A stretch of DNA of 34,972 bases from Stentor coeruleus. Its lineage: Eukaryota > Ciliophora > Heterotrichea > Heterotrichida > Stentoridae. Positions 10,152 through 19,895 of this stretch are shown in pieces. The stretch's first letter is position 1, and every line of letters starts with the position of its first letter. Below the pieces are notes generated by a model. That model had not been told where the DNA came from. It saw only the letters and a program-made list of their open reading frames with translations, and ran no database searches. The position numbers and the translations under genes were made by a program. The stretch covers positions 1 through 34,972 of the forward strand of contig MPUH01000785.1 in NCBI GenBank assembly GCA_001970955.1. The letters are read 5' to 3'.

Positions 10152-11258
10152 TTAACTCCATAGTGAATGAAGGTGTCTATAAAAGTCTCCTTTAAGTTCT
10201 GGGTTCCAATATTCAGGGTTGCTCATAACTCTAAAGCTTTCATGCGAAGCCATGCAATTGATCGTGAAAACTTTTCTTTCAGAAGCCAAAGCAAAGCCAC
10301 TAGCTGGAGAAGGTGGGAGTACTTGTAAATGAGTTGTCTCATAAACTTCTTCATAAGTCTTAGGTCTAAACACTCCCCCAACTTTAGTAACAAAAACAAG
10401 GTCTCTATTCTTATTGAATTGCATTTTAACACAAACACCCTCAGTCAAACTTTTAACAAACGACACAGCAGCGACAGCAGCAAGTGGAGCCAATGGGGCA
10501 ATAAAAGCAACACCACCAAGTGTTTCAAGATCATGCCATTCTCCAGAGGCTGATCCTGAATAAACATTAAGAGCATAGTTCTGTCCTGCGTTAAATCCAT
10601 CAGTCCTATGATCCATACCTTCATTTCCAATTGGGTAGACAGTTCTTGCTGTTAAAGCTGTATGGAACATATGAAAAACTATAAGACCTAATGAAGTCCA
10701 AGCTGTCTGTTTAGCTAAAGCTGAGCCTTGTAATGCGTATGGGTTATCATAAATTATCTCTCCTTTCTCAAAGTCTACGTCAGGGTCTGGTTTATGACTA
10801 GGTTCTTTAACAAAAAATGAATGGAACAAAGGATTGTTTTGATCAGATTTCATTTGGAGCCAATCATTAAACTCTGTATTCACTGAACCCATTTCGGAAT
10901 ATTTGCCCAAACGATCGGCTAAGTGTGGTACTTTATCTTCCTCAGGCACTGCATTACCGTACCATTGATAGCCTGGGTGTCTTCCTGCTCTACCGTATTT
11001 CATATGAAGGTTTTTAATCCTTTCTTCTTCAGGACGACCTGCTTCACGTAAAGCTTCGATTTTAGCTATGCTTCTGTCGAGATCAGCAAGCTTTTGATCC
11101 ATGGTTTTCTGAGGTGTTTCTTCAGGGATTTGAAATGGAGTACCTTCAAGAACGGATGCAGGAAAAGAACCTTTCAGACGGGATTCAACTTCTGATATTT
11201 TACTGTTCAAGTCCTTAGCTAGAGTTGCGAAGTTCTTCCGCAGGGATCGAGATAACAT
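10152..11258 (-). CDS. probable mitochondrial inner-membrane protein, family not recognised
   Basis: The frame codes 368 residues from the ATG at 11258. The N terminus (MLSRSLRKNFATLAKDL) is basic, Ser/Leu-rich and free of acids up to residue 15, typical of a mitochondrial presequence. Residues ~20-85 are helical and charged. Motifs such as YGRAGRHPGYQWYGNAVP lie near residue 88. Two hydrophobic segments follow, near 186-206 (AWTSLGLIVFHMFHTALTAR) and 247-269 (LGGVAFIAPLAPLAAVAAVS). The C-terminal ~100 residues are soluble. Ciliate respiratory complexes carry many lineage-specific subunits with this design, so I suspect one of these, by analogy only. Upstream DNA is C-rich on the coding strand. 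Confidence 0.8.
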   Translation of the reverse strand: MLSRSLRKNFATLAKDLNSKISEVESRLKGSFPASVLEGTPFQIPEETPQKTMDQKLADLDRSIAKIEALREAGRPEEERIKNLHMKYGRAGRHPGYQWYGNAVPEEDKVPHLADRLGKYSEMGSVNTEFNDWLQMKSDQNNPLFHSFFVKEPSHKPDPDVDFEKGEIIYDNPYALQGSALAKQTAWTSLGLIVFHMFHTALTARTVYPIGNEGMDHRTDGFNAGQNYALNVYSGSASGEWHDLETLGGVAFIAPLAPLAAVAAVSFVKSLTEGVCVKMQFNKNRDLVFVTKVGGVFRPKTYEEVYETTHLQVLPPSPASGFALASERKVFTINCMASHESFRVMSNPEYWNPELKGDFYRHLHSLWS

Positions 11259-11912
11259 TTTATATTAACCCCATAGCATTGGCTATAAAATATGGTCATA
11301 CAAAAGCCTTTTGTCCTGAGGAATATTTGAGAATGATGGTCTGAATTAGATGAAAATTGTTCGATTAGGGTATAGGTTTAAGAAAATGGGCAAAAAAAGT
11401 TAGAGGATATGAAAAATAAGAATTTCTTTGGGGTTAGAGGTTTGAGGTATTAGAGTGAGAAAGTTGAAAGATGTGAGGTTTGATTATGAGATGGATGTGT
11501 AATTTGGATGTTTATTAGAATAAATATGTAGTTTTAAATAATAGGATTATAGAATATATTATTTTTTGTTATTTTTTACATGTTAGAGTATAGGTTTTAG
11601 ATGATAAAATGATGTAATTTTAGTTTGATATTTTATTAGGAGTGAGAAAGTTGAAAGATGTGAGGTTTGATTATGAGATGGATGTGTAATTTGGATGTTT
11701 ATTATAATAAATATGTAGTTTTAGATAGTAGGATTATAGAATATATTATTTTTTATTGTTTTTTACATGTTAGAGTATAGGTTTTAGATGATAAAATGAT
11801 GTAATTTTAGTTTGATATTTTATTAGATAGTTTGGTTATTGTGGGAGTAATAATAAATACAGTAAAAACTGAAGGATTTTAAATGATATTATCCGCTTAA
11901 TAAAATTATAAA
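11259..11912. other. divergent intergenic region containing a 187-bp tandem duplication
   Basis: This lies between divergent genes. The + strand is G-rich and C-poor almost to the + gene, fitting the 5' flank of the minus gene but not that of the + gene. No gene is visible. The repeat at 11453-11826 takes up more than half of it. Confidence 0.6.
11453..11826. repeat. 187-bp tandem duplication with about five differences
   Basis: Copy 1 is 11453-11639 and copy 2 is 11640-11826, in perfect register without indels. About five substitutions separate them (for example TTAGAATAAA versus TTATAATAAA, and TTTTAAATAATAGG versus TTTTAGATAGTAGG). Divergence with no indel suits either an older duplication or two alleles joined head to tail. 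Confidence 0.9.
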
Positions 11913-14041
11913 ATGGAAATGGAGATGATTGATGAGAGTTCATCTGATTTGGAGGTAAACCAATAATAAGGCTTCAATAAGATCTTTAGATCTTCGTAGG
12001 GAATTAGAAACTATTAAAGACTTACTTAATAAAGCTTCTCATGTATCTAAAAAGAAATTACAAGATAAAAACAAGAACAACCAATCCAAAGCTGTAAACA
12101 TGAAAGCAGTTCATAGCAGAGAATATCTACAAAAAATATTCTCATCATTTAGACCTGGTCCTGAAATTTTTCAATTAATTATCAACTATGGGAGAAACAA
12201 TAAAATCAAATTAGAAATACCTCATACATTAATATATTTACCTTCACAATCATTTCCAGTGTATTTATCAACACAGTCAAGTGGATATATTAATATAGAC
12301 AATTCTAAATACTCTATTGAAAATTTTTTTAATACAGTTGAATCAATACCTATCAATGAAAAATTCCCAAAATATATTCATATCGCTATGAATGAACGTT
12401 TTAGTCTTTGTCACAATGAACATGAAGCTAGAAGGATTTTTGAGGAATGCCCACACTTTTCTCATCGTCTTCACAATTATATCGAACCAGTATCAAAACA
12501 TGCAAGTAAACTTCGTGTACACTGGAAACTTTTTAAACACCCTATAGCTTATATCTTAACAAATAATCTTTCAGCTTTAACTAATCAAACAAAAACAAGA
12601 CATATAAAAACATCATCTGATGTACTACCTGAACTTAATCATCATAGAGCAAATTCATCATCAAATTTAAAAGGAACACTTCGAACAATATTAAATATAT
12701 CAAAACTTATTAACAAAAAAGATGATTCTACAAATGCTAAACGCTTAATAGTTGATTTTACTGGGTCTGCAGATAGTTCAGTAATAATAGCAAATAGATA
12801 TTTACCTGAACTTAAAGATATAATAAATACAATAGTAAAAATTGTAAACACAGTATTTTTTCATAGTCCTTGTAAAGTTCAAGAAGTTTTAATTGATTTC
12901 GTTAAAAGATCTGATAAAAAATGGGTAGTTACAGCTTGTAAAGGTCATAAACTTGATGGTGATCCAAAATACCTTGAATTGAAAAAACCTATTGAAGACC
13001 CTCAGAGTGAAACATTTTTACAAAGGAAACCATCAATAATGTTATGTGAATCTGTAACTGAAGAAAGTTTAAAATCTGATGCAAGTTTAGAAACTAGTAA
13101 AGAAGAAGAAAAAAATGAAATTGACCGAGCGGTTTATAGGATTCAATGTGTTGCTGCAGAGAAAAAAAATATCCAAACCTGTGATGTAGGGAAACTTCAT
13201 AAAAACAGTTATTATGAATTAAGACAATGCGATGATAAAGGTCGGGTTCCTAGATTAATGATAGGGATTCTTCCGCATAAAATTGAAAACCCAATAACTT
13301 TTTTTATAGAAAAATCTAAAGACCCTCCTGTTAAACCTACAAGGCATAAAGATCGAGCACAGAATTTACATTGGGTTGGTGATGGGGCTATACCACCTGC
13401 AGAGTATGTAAAAGTTGCATCAAAACATATAAATGAAGTATCAAAAATGTATAATAAGCATAGATATGAAGCTCATGTTGGGAGAATTTATTTGTCTAGT
13501 AAGAAAAAAATCAGTATTATTTTGAAGGATAAAGAAAAAGAGATTAAAAATGCAGTTGAGGATTTTTTGATGAATATGAAAAAAGAATGGCATTTTTTTA
13601 TGTTGTTTGAAAATAGAGGACATCAGGAAATATGCTCGATTGGCTCGAGGATTGTTTATTCGTTAAATCCCCCTTCTGAACTTAATATGAGAGAAGAATT
13701 GAGGAATGTGCATAAAAGGTATAAGATTATTAGGGTTAAATCCCCCTTCTGAACTTAATATGAGAGAAGAATTGAGGAATGTGCATAAAAGGTATAAGAT
13801 TATTAGAAAAGATTTTAATGATTTTGTGGAAAATCTGGATAGTTGTATTAGAGCTAAAGCTGGAATTACAGAAGACCAAGCGGATATTATTTTGGAGAGG
13901 CTGAGGTCGGGAAAAGATTTTAATGATTTTGTGGAAAATCTGGATAGTTGTATTAGAGCTAAAGCTGGAATTACGGAAGACCAAGCGGATATTATTTTGG
14001 AGAGGCTGAGGTCATTTGAAAAAGATATACTTATGGATTGA
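11913..14041 (+). CDS. unrecognised ~640-residue protein, 3' end broken by two tandem duplications
   Basis: The start is the ATG at 11913. Fourteen codons (MEMEMIDESSSDLE) are followed by a 16-nt intron (11955-11970), after which the frame is open through 12100 onward. Near the 3' end a 73-bp duplication (13662-13807) shifts the frame and gives a stop at 13752, and a 105-bp duplication (13806-14013) adds 35 codons in frame. Removing one copy of each gives a 644-residue protein ending at the TGA at 14039-14041. The N terminus is helical and charged, the middle mixed alpha/beta (RLIVDFTGSADSSVIIANRY, VQEVLIDFVKRSDKKWVVTA), and the C terminus helical (RSFEKDILMD). No family was recognised and no membrane segment is seen. 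An unbroken ATG at 12100 is the fallback start. Confidence 0.7.
11955..11970 (+). other. 16-nt intron
   Basis: GTAAACCAATAATAAG has GT...AG ends and falls exactly between codons (GAG | GCT). It contains in-frame stops, and removal connects the ATG at 11913 with the long frame downstream. Confidence 0.8.
13662..13807 (+). repeat. 73-bp tandem duplication in an exon (frame-breaking)
   Basis: Copies at 13662-13734 and 13735-13807 both begin GTTAAATCCCCCTTCTGAAC and match throughout. The period is not a multiple of three, so the coding frame is lost after copy 1. Confidence 0.95.
13806..14013 (+). repeat. 105-bp tandem duplication in an exon (in frame)
   Basis: Copies begin GAAAAGATTTTAATGATTTT at 13806 and 13911, and extend to GAGGCTGAGGTC at 13908 and 14013. 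I see one difference inside (ATTACAGAAG versus ATTACGGAAG). The period is a multiple of three. Confidence 0.95.
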
Positions 14042-14361
14042 GGATTTATGTTTTTAATAGAGATTTAAATTAATATTTTATGATGAGGTATTGTGGGAAG
14101 GGTTTTTTTATGTGATTTTTTAGGAATGATGTGGTTTTTTAGGTTGAGTTTTGCTAAGGTTTAGGGTATGATTTATTGATGAAGTAGTGTTATTGGAAGA
14201 TATACTAAAAAATTGGGGTTTAGATTTTGATAATGTGTTAAAATTTATATAAATTGTGGATATGATATTTTGATATTAAAGATAAAAATGCGTAGATAAT
14301 TTTTTTGAATATGTTTAGATTTTACTTTATGATTATGTGAATATATTTATGATTTGCATAG
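14042..14361. other. intergenic between convergent genes
   Basis: I see no gene. The + strand is strongly G-rich and C-poor up to about 14340, the composition of 3' flanks of + genes here. Confidence 0.6.
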
Positions 14362-15468
14362 TTATATTGATAAAATATTTTTGATTTTCGCTCCACAACG
14401 AATCCCTTTCATAATTTTATCAGCGAAAAAAGCTGTGTTTTTAAGAATCCTCAGCGAGTCTTGCTGATAATTAGAAAACTGTTTTTCCATAAACTCTTGT
14501 TTTGGTGAAGATCTTCTTCCAGACTTTAAAAGCCGATTTCTACTTTCCATGATTTTCCCCAAAATTTCTTTTCCAGTCCTACTTTCAGATAAAATATGCA
14601 CACTCGTATTTTTTACTCTAAATGGTTTATTAAATGAAGTCGGGGTCTTACTTTTAGGTGTCTCTTTCCTAACTTTTTTTTCCTTAACCGGACTAGGATC
14701 TGAACCCACACTATCATTAAGATTATTTTGTTTTTCATTTTCTTCACAAACATTACGCAAATTTATATAAACCCCAGGTTTTTTCTTTTCCTTTGGTTTA
14801 AAATGCTTTAAATATTCCTGACTTTCTAATATTTCCTCAATATCAGACTTAGTAACTCTTTTTACAACATTTTGGTTTTTTTCTAAATTCGTCTGAACTT
14901 TTGCATCTAAGAAATTTATCCTTAAAAGCTCATCTTTAACATTCTCTTTATTAAACATTTTATTTGGTCTATAAGTTCTTTTTATCTTAAATATTTTTGC
15001 TAACGATACTTTTTCTTCTTGACTTGTTTTTATAGTATTTTCATAAGTTTTTGTTTGTGTGTTTTCTGGGGTATATTTGAAATCCCTGCTTGTTTCTCTA
15101 AGAATCCTATTGACTCTTAAACGAACTTTTGGAACATGGAGGATTGAGTATTTTTTTTCAGTAGAGTGACTGATTTTTGATGTGTAAGGAATTTCGTCAT
15201 TGATAGTTGATAAAAGAATTTTTTTTGATTTCATTTCAGCTGGAGTGCAGCTATGGTTATAAAGGGTTAAGGGTTTTAGGTGATTTTAAGGGAATTATTT
15301 AAGTTTTTCAGTAGAGTGACTGATTTTTGATGTGTAAGGAATTTCGTCATTGATAGTTGATAAAAGAATTTTTTTTGATTTCATTTCAGCTGGAGTGCAG
15401 CTATGGTTATAAAGACTTGATGAGTTTTCGGATAATAGGCCTGCTGTACTTAGAGTATGCCTTTTCAT
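14362..15468 (-). CDS. unrecognised basic Lys/Ser-rich protein, 5' end duplicated
   Basis: The downstream part (14362-15234) is an open frame of 290 codons starting MKSKKILLSTINDEIP. The same codons occur again 150 bp upstream, where they are preceded in frame by 28 more (MKRHTLSTAGLLSENSSS...) from an ATG at 15468. Between the copies lie 39 bp with two in-frame stops (15295-15297 and 15286-15288). I infer that the true protein is about 318 residues starting at 15468 and that the duplication interrupts it. The protein is basic and probably largely disordered, with Ser/Thr-Pro sites (KSKTPTSF, SDPSPVKEKK) and no membrane segment. It is divergent from the STIL-like gene, with 193 bp between starts. 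The function is unknown. Confidence 0.65.
15154..15414. repeat. 111-bp direct repeat, copies separated by 39 bp
   Basis: Copies at 15154-15264 and 15304-15414 appear identical and both run from TTTTTCAGTAGAGTG to GCTATGGTTATAAAG. They cover the first codons of the minus-strand gene and its upstream coding sequence. The spacer (15265-15303) is G-rich on the + strand and carries stops in the gene frame. Confidence 0.95.
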
Positions 15469-15661
15469 TACAAATACGTTAAATGATAATATTGGTAGGA
15501 TAAATGAAGATTATATATGATTGTTTGGGGTTAGATATTAGAGCTGGAATTATATTAGATTAATACAAAAATCTAATTTAAAAAGGTTCAATATATAAAC
15601 TAATCAGAACCATCTCTGATGAAATCAACAACCAAAGCTTTTTACTCAATTTACTTTATAA

Positions 15662-17068
15662 ATGGAAGAACACAAGAGACCAAAAAGAGAAGATCTTGCT
15701 AGTACAGTGGTATTTAAAAACATAACTTTGTATGCTTCACGTGGATCCTTATGGCCTCGGACCGTAATTGGACAGCGCTCAGATTGTGATGTTACTAATA
15801 TGACGCCTATACTCAAAATAAGTAATAGTTTTAAACCTTCTTTGCAGCGGCTCTTAAAAGATTCAAACTATATGCTCGATATAGACAGATATATTAAATC
15901 TATATCAAACCCTTTAAACTCTTCAGAACTAGAACTCCAAGAAATCCAATTCTTCTCACGAACAGGGAAAAATGAAGTCCTCATCCAGCTTCTGCATTCT
16001 GAAGATATAGACAGAGAATTTTTTGACTCTGTACTTAAAAATACAATAAAAAAAATAGACAACTATGAAGAAAAAGAGCACCTCTCTCAATATGACCTTT
16101 GTATACCCATCATACAATACTATTTATATAAAAATTCTCTTAAAACCTATTTCCACCTTATTTACCCAGCAGCTTCTTTTACATTTCAACCAATTACCCC
16201 TATAAAAATTGTCTCAACTTCCTTAAGTTTAGCTTTAACCAAGAAAGAAAACTATAAATACAAATTTCAAACTGGGTATGTAACAATGGACCAGAAAAAA
16301 CGGATCCTACCGTTAAAAGTCACTGATAAAAACATACTTAAATACCCTTTAGTAGGTGTTTGGGCTACTGGTATTAGAGGAAATATTAATCATAGTCCAC
16401 ATATATGGTGCTCTTTAGTAAGGTTTATAGAAAGTCAGGCTGTACATGAAAGAATTTCCCCATGTCCTTCGACAAACACTTTCCTTTTTGTGTATTTTTC
16501 CCCAAAACCTTTATTTTTTGAAGTTTCTACGCTGGGTAAATCAGCCTGGAAACTTGTTTCGAAACTAATGAAACCGAATTCTATGGAGGTTAGGTTTACT
16601 GATGATGATATGTCTCTTCTTGCTCATACTGGTCTGGAGAAAAAAAGCATGACTGCATCAACATCTTCATCTGAAGGCCGGTGTAGTCGAGTGAGGACTA
16701 GTTTTGAATCTGATCAAACTGAAAAAATGATCCTCAAACACAATCTCATGCTAAAAAACCTAGAAAAGCAAATCAATGACCTACAAAATGCCCTAACCGA
16801 ACCGAAATTCGTCAATGCTGAGACTAACACGACTTCTGTATTCAGCAAAAGTAAAGAAATTGGGGTAAGATTCAATAGCAGAAGACAAAGCGCTGTAGTC
16901 AGAGAAAGCAGAGATAGTATCCCACTACCTAATCCTTTAAGAAGTTCATGCAATTTTGAAATGCGTAGCACAAAATCAGATGCCACAATCACTGTGCCAA
17001 AAATTATATACAAACCCGATAGTGATAGTGATGATGAGTCACCTTATTGGCTTAATTATATTGCATAA
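15662..17068 (+). CDS. STIL: STIL/Ana2-family centriole assembly protein
   Basis: The frame codes 468 residues. The N-terminal ~290 residues resemble the N-terminal domain of animal STIL. An SLWPRTVIG start element near residue 29 parallels the LW-P-TGD element. Residues ~178-210 (PITPIKIV ... YKFQTGYVTMD) and ~229-265 (PLVGVWATGI, SPHIWCSLVRFIES, VHERI) follow the family order of a GYLTMDE-type turn, a PLVGIW-type strand and a SPxVW-type helix, and FLFVYFSPKPLFFEVS follows. A short predicted coiled coil lies at ~352-380 (LMLKNLEKQINDLQNAL), where STIL/Ana2 have their oligomerisation coiled coil. STIL acts with PLK4 and SAS-6 to build the centriole cartwheel. Ciliates build very many basal bodies, so such a gene is expected. 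It is much shorter than human STIL and I cannot see a convincing STAN motif. The comparison is from memory of the human protein, not from an alignment program. Confidence 0.8.
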   Translation: MEEHKRPKREDLASTVVFKNITLYASRGSLWPRTVIGQRSDCDVTNMTPILKISNSFKPSLQRLLKDSNYMLDIDRYIKSISNPLNSSELELQEIQFFSRTGKNEVLIQLLHSEDIDREFFDSVLKNTIKKIDNYEEKEHLSQYDLCIPIIQYYLYKNSLKTYFHLIYPAASFTFQPITPIKIVSTSLSLALTKKENYKYKFQTGYVTMDQKKRILPLKVTDKNILKYPLVGVWATGIRGNINHSPHIWCSLVRFIESQAVHERISPCPSTNTFLFVYFSPKPLFFEVSTLGKSAWKLVSKLMKPNSMEVRFTDDDMSLLAHTGLEKKSMTASTSSSEGRCSRVRTSFESDQTEKMILKHNLMLKNLEKQINDLQNALTEPKFVNAETNTTSVFSKSKEIGVRFNSRRQSAVVRESRDSIPLPNPLRSSCNFEMRSTKSDATITVPKIIYKPDSDSDDESPYWLNYIA

Positions 17069-17087
17069 ATGGTAGCCATATATAAAT

Positions 17088-18023
17088 ATGTTCTGGGCTG
17101 ACAAAGTTTCCGAAGGAAAAGATTTGAAATTGAGTGCCTCAGAAGATCAAGACAGCACTTTGCACTTGTCAGAAGCCATCTTGCAAGGAACAGAAGCTGT
17201 CACTCTTTGGGTTACACATAACAATAACAAATATCCTTTGGCTTATTTGTCTAGCACCCAGTCATCTATTTCTATTGACTTATACTTCCATGTCCCTTCA
17301 GAAACATTTTTTTCACTTGAGGGATCTGGCATTGTAACTCTTCTCGGGTACTTTGAACCTACTTCAGACAATGAAGTATTAGAAGAAAGTAGTGAGGATG
17401 AGGAGTTGCCAGTCAAAAAAGTCCCAATTGCCAAAAATGCTCCACAGAAAGCTGAGGCTATTAAAGATGATAGTGAAGATGATGATGATGAAGACGATGA
17501 TGATGAAGATGATGAAGAAGAGGAAGTTGAGGAAAAAAAGGAAGTTGTAAAAAAACCTTTGCCAAAGAAAGTGAGTAAGGAAGTTGTTGAAAAGAAATCT
17601 CATGATGATGATGAAGATGATGAGGATGATGAAGATAATGATGAAGATGATGATGAAGAAGGTGGAGAAAGAAGAGATTCAGGTAGAGGAAGAAGTGGTG
17701 ATAGAGGTAGATTTAGTAGAGGGGGAGATAGAGGTGGATTTCATAGAGGTGGAGATAGAGGAGGATTCCATAGAGGTGGAGATAGAGGTGGGTTCCGTAG
17801 AGGTGGAGATCGTGGAGGGTTTAGAGGTGGAGATCGTGGAGGGTTTAGAGGTGGAGATCGTGATGGATTCCATAGAGGTGGAGATAGAGGAGGGTTTAGA
17901 GGTGGAGATAGAAGAGGGTTTAGAGGTGGAGATAGAGGAGGGTTTAGAGGTGGAGACAGAGGAGGGTTTAGAGGAGGAGATAGAGGAGGTTTCCGTGGGA
18001 GAAGCAACTTTAGAAGAGATTAG
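17088..18023 (+). CDS. nucleoplasmin-like domain protein with acidic tracts and RGG tail
   Basis: The frame codes 311 residues. Residues 1-92 match the nucleoplasmin-like fold of FKBP39/FKBP53 and plant HD2 proteins: an initial [15 protein letters not shown], then [26 protein letters not shown] and [11 protein letters not shown]. Residues ~93-195 hold long Asp/Glu tracts split by Lys-rich patches. Residues ~196-311 are about a dozen Arg/Gly repeats of the form GGDRGGFRR, as in fibrillarin- or nucleolin-type RGG domains. I infer a nuclear, probably nucleolar, histone-binding and RNA-binding chaperone. No FKBP isomerase domain is present. The start is fixed by the conserved N-terminal strand. 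The gene begins 19 bp after the STIL-like stop, which is very tight. Confidence 0.85.
   Translation: MFWADKVSEGKDLKLSASEDQDSTLHLSEAILQGTEAVTLWVTHNNNKYPLAYLSSTQSSISIDLYFHVPSETFFSLEGSGIVTLLGYFEPTSDNEVLEESSEDEELPVKKVPIAKNAPQKAEAIKDDSEDDDDEDDDDEDDEEEEVEEKKEVVKKPLPKKVSKEVVEKKSHDDDEDDEDDEDNDEDDDEEGGERRDSGRGRSGDRGRFSRGGDRGGFHRGGDRGGFHRGGDRGGFRRGGDRGGFRGGDRGGFRGGDRDGFHRGGDRGGFRGGDRRGFRGGDRGGFRGGDRGGFRGGDRGGFRGRSNFRRD
17660..18014 (+). repeat. RGG-encoding tandem repeat
   Basis: Units of about 24-30 bp, such as GGTGGAGATAGAGGAGGGTT, are repeated about a dozen times and encode the Arg/Gly-rich tail. The array stays open in other frames too, so alternate-frame and antisense frames here are by-products. 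Confidence 0.9.
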
Positions 18024-18569
18024 AAATAATTATATCTAATAAAGAACCTGTTCTGACATTTTTTATTTCCTTGATTGTTATAAATTTCATATGTCTTAGA
18101 TTTTATATATAGGGTATAAGAAAGACTTAAGGTTTATATAAATTTATTTATAAAATAACTAAAATATTATCCATATAAGGGTATATATATTATACTTAAT
18201 AAGAATAATTATTATATTAGGTATGATAGTTGAAATTATTCAAGGAGTATTTTTTGTGATTTTTTATTTTTGGTAATTCAAAACTCGAAATTTTGTTGTT
18301 TTATTAGTGTAAAAAGATTTATAATATAGTTTAAGAATTTTCAATGTATGTTATTTTATTTACTTTTTTTTTTAGTCGAAGTATGATTTAACAACTTTTA
18401 GCGTTATATCTTTAAAGTTTATTTTATACTAATTATGCTTTTTTAATATAACGATTTATAACTTAAGTAAACTTTTACTTAATCAAGTCACTTTTATTTA
18501 TCATTATTATAATATATAGTATATACCCACAAAATATTTTGTAATAATTATATTTAATCTTATCTAGAA
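18024..18569. other. intergenic between convergent genes, no gene seen
   Basis: This is very AT-rich DNA with long T and A runs. I found no gene or clear structured element in it. Confidence 0.6.
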
Positions 18570-19895
18570 TTATATAAGATCATTAGCAACAATTTGTAAT
18601 TCATTTGTATACCCATCAATTTTGCAAAGACTATTACTTGTAATTAACCCTGACATATAATCATACTTCCCTAAAACAAAATATATAGAACTTTTATACA
18701 AAGTCGAGTGGCCAAGCATAAACATATTTGGAATATCAACATTTTGAGTAGATACACCATTTGATTCATCAATACACATAAGACACCCATCAAACAGTAT
18801 AAATATTTTTTTGTTGAAAATAAAAATAGACTTATAAGCGCTTTCAAATTCAAATATCGAATTATAAAAATCTCCTTCAGGACTATACTGATAAACATCA
18901 ATAGCTGGACTGCCTGAAATATAAATCAAACTATTAATTATAGCAGATGAACAATACCCCATTCCTGTAGGTAAATTCGCTGCATTTTTCCATAATTTTG
19001 CATTAAGGTCGAATTTATTCACAGAATCCAAAGCTTGAGTATTCATATCAAACCCTCCAAAAAAGTAGATTTCATTATTAAACAAAATCCCATTTCCCAT
19101 ATCTGATTTCAAAGGTCCATCTCCAGAGTATATTAAACAATCAATTGATGTATCTAAAATTAAAGTCTTCCCACTCATAGAAAATACTAATGGTCTTGAA
19201 CTTACACATGATAAAGCTCCTCCATAAACAAACAACTGATTAGTATTTATTTTACACCAGCCACTTGCATAAGCGAAATCTTCATCAATTTGAACCTCAG
19301 TTTCATTTATATGATAACTTAGAATATCTATTTTCATCAAACGATTAGTACGAGCTTTAGGGATTGTTATAATTGTTGAATCATCTACAAATATGCTTGT
19401 GTTCTTTAAAATAATATTTTTCACTTCTTCTTCAGTGATTAAAATCTTATATTTTCCCCAATCACTAATATTATCCTCTGGGTTTATCATAAATTTAGAT
19501 ATAATTTTTTCAGCTTCTGTCGCATTATCTAATATTGAAACACTTTTTCCTCTTTTCCCTAGCTTACGGACTTCTAAGATTTTTCTTTGAAGATCAGCAT
19601 ATTCTGATATTAATTTTTTAAAGTTAGCTTTAATGTTTGAGATGAGTTTTGAACATACTGATGAGGCAATTTGTAATGAGTCAGATATTTTTACTTCATA
19701 TTCATTGCAAATGTGGTCTAAGTTGAATGCTGTTGATGTTGTCACTTCTGAGTAAATTTTTTTGCAAGGATGGGAAGCTTGAGATTTATCGAAATGCCCA
19801 TGTATACCACAACCATAGAATATTGGGTTGGTACATTCACAGATGGATATAGCTGGGATAGTGCATGAAGGGATACTACAAGAATAAATAGACAT
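18570..19895 (-). CDS. B-box-like zinc finger plus kelch-repeat protein
   Basis: The frame codes 441 residues. The first ~50 residues have spaced Cys and His (CSIPSC, SICECTNPIFYGCGIHGHFD, ASHPCKKIY), like a B-box or small treble-clef zinc site. Residues ~60-190 are mainly helical and may form a coiled coil (LISEYADLQRKILEVRKLGK). Residues ~195-441 contain kelch-type blades (QLFVYGGA, EIYFFGGFDMNTQALDSV, KFDLNAKLWKNAANLPTGMG, IYISGSPAIDVYQYSPEGDF), giving a beta-propeller of perhaps five or six blades. The layout recalls TRIM-like adaptors without a RING. The partner is unknown. It is divergent from the next gene, with 319 bp between starts. Confidence 0.8.
   Translation of the reverse strand: MSIYSCSIPSCTIPAISICECTNPIFYGCGIHGHFDKSQASHPCKKIYSEVTTSTAFNLDHICNEYEVKISDSLQIASSVCSKLISNIKANFKKLISEYADLQRKILEVRKLGKRGKSVSILDNATEAEKIISKFMINPEDNISDWGKYKILITEEEVKNIILKNTSIFVDDSTIITIPKARTNRLMKIDILSYHINETEVQIDEDFAYASGWCKINTNQLFVYGGALSCVSSRPLVFSMSGKTLILDTSIDCLIYSGDGPLKSDMGNGILFNNEIYFFGGFDMNTQALDSVNKFDLNAKLWKNAANLPTGMGYCSSAIINSLIYISGSPAIDVYQYSPEGDFYNSIFEFESAYKSIFIFNKKIFILFDGCLMCIDESNGVSTQNVDIPNMFMLGHSTLYKSSIYFVLGKYDYMSGLITSNSLCKIDGYTNELQIVANDLI

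Noticed and set aside
15154..15414. Terminal or insertion-site repeats of a mobile element
   Set aside because: The repeats are direct, cover the coding start of the neighbouring gene, and the 39-bp spacer holds no transposase or internal sequence.
17584..18039. Alternate + and - frames over the RGG region
   Set aside because: They are by-products of a repeat with a period divisible by three; the NPL-RGG frame has a recognisable domain.
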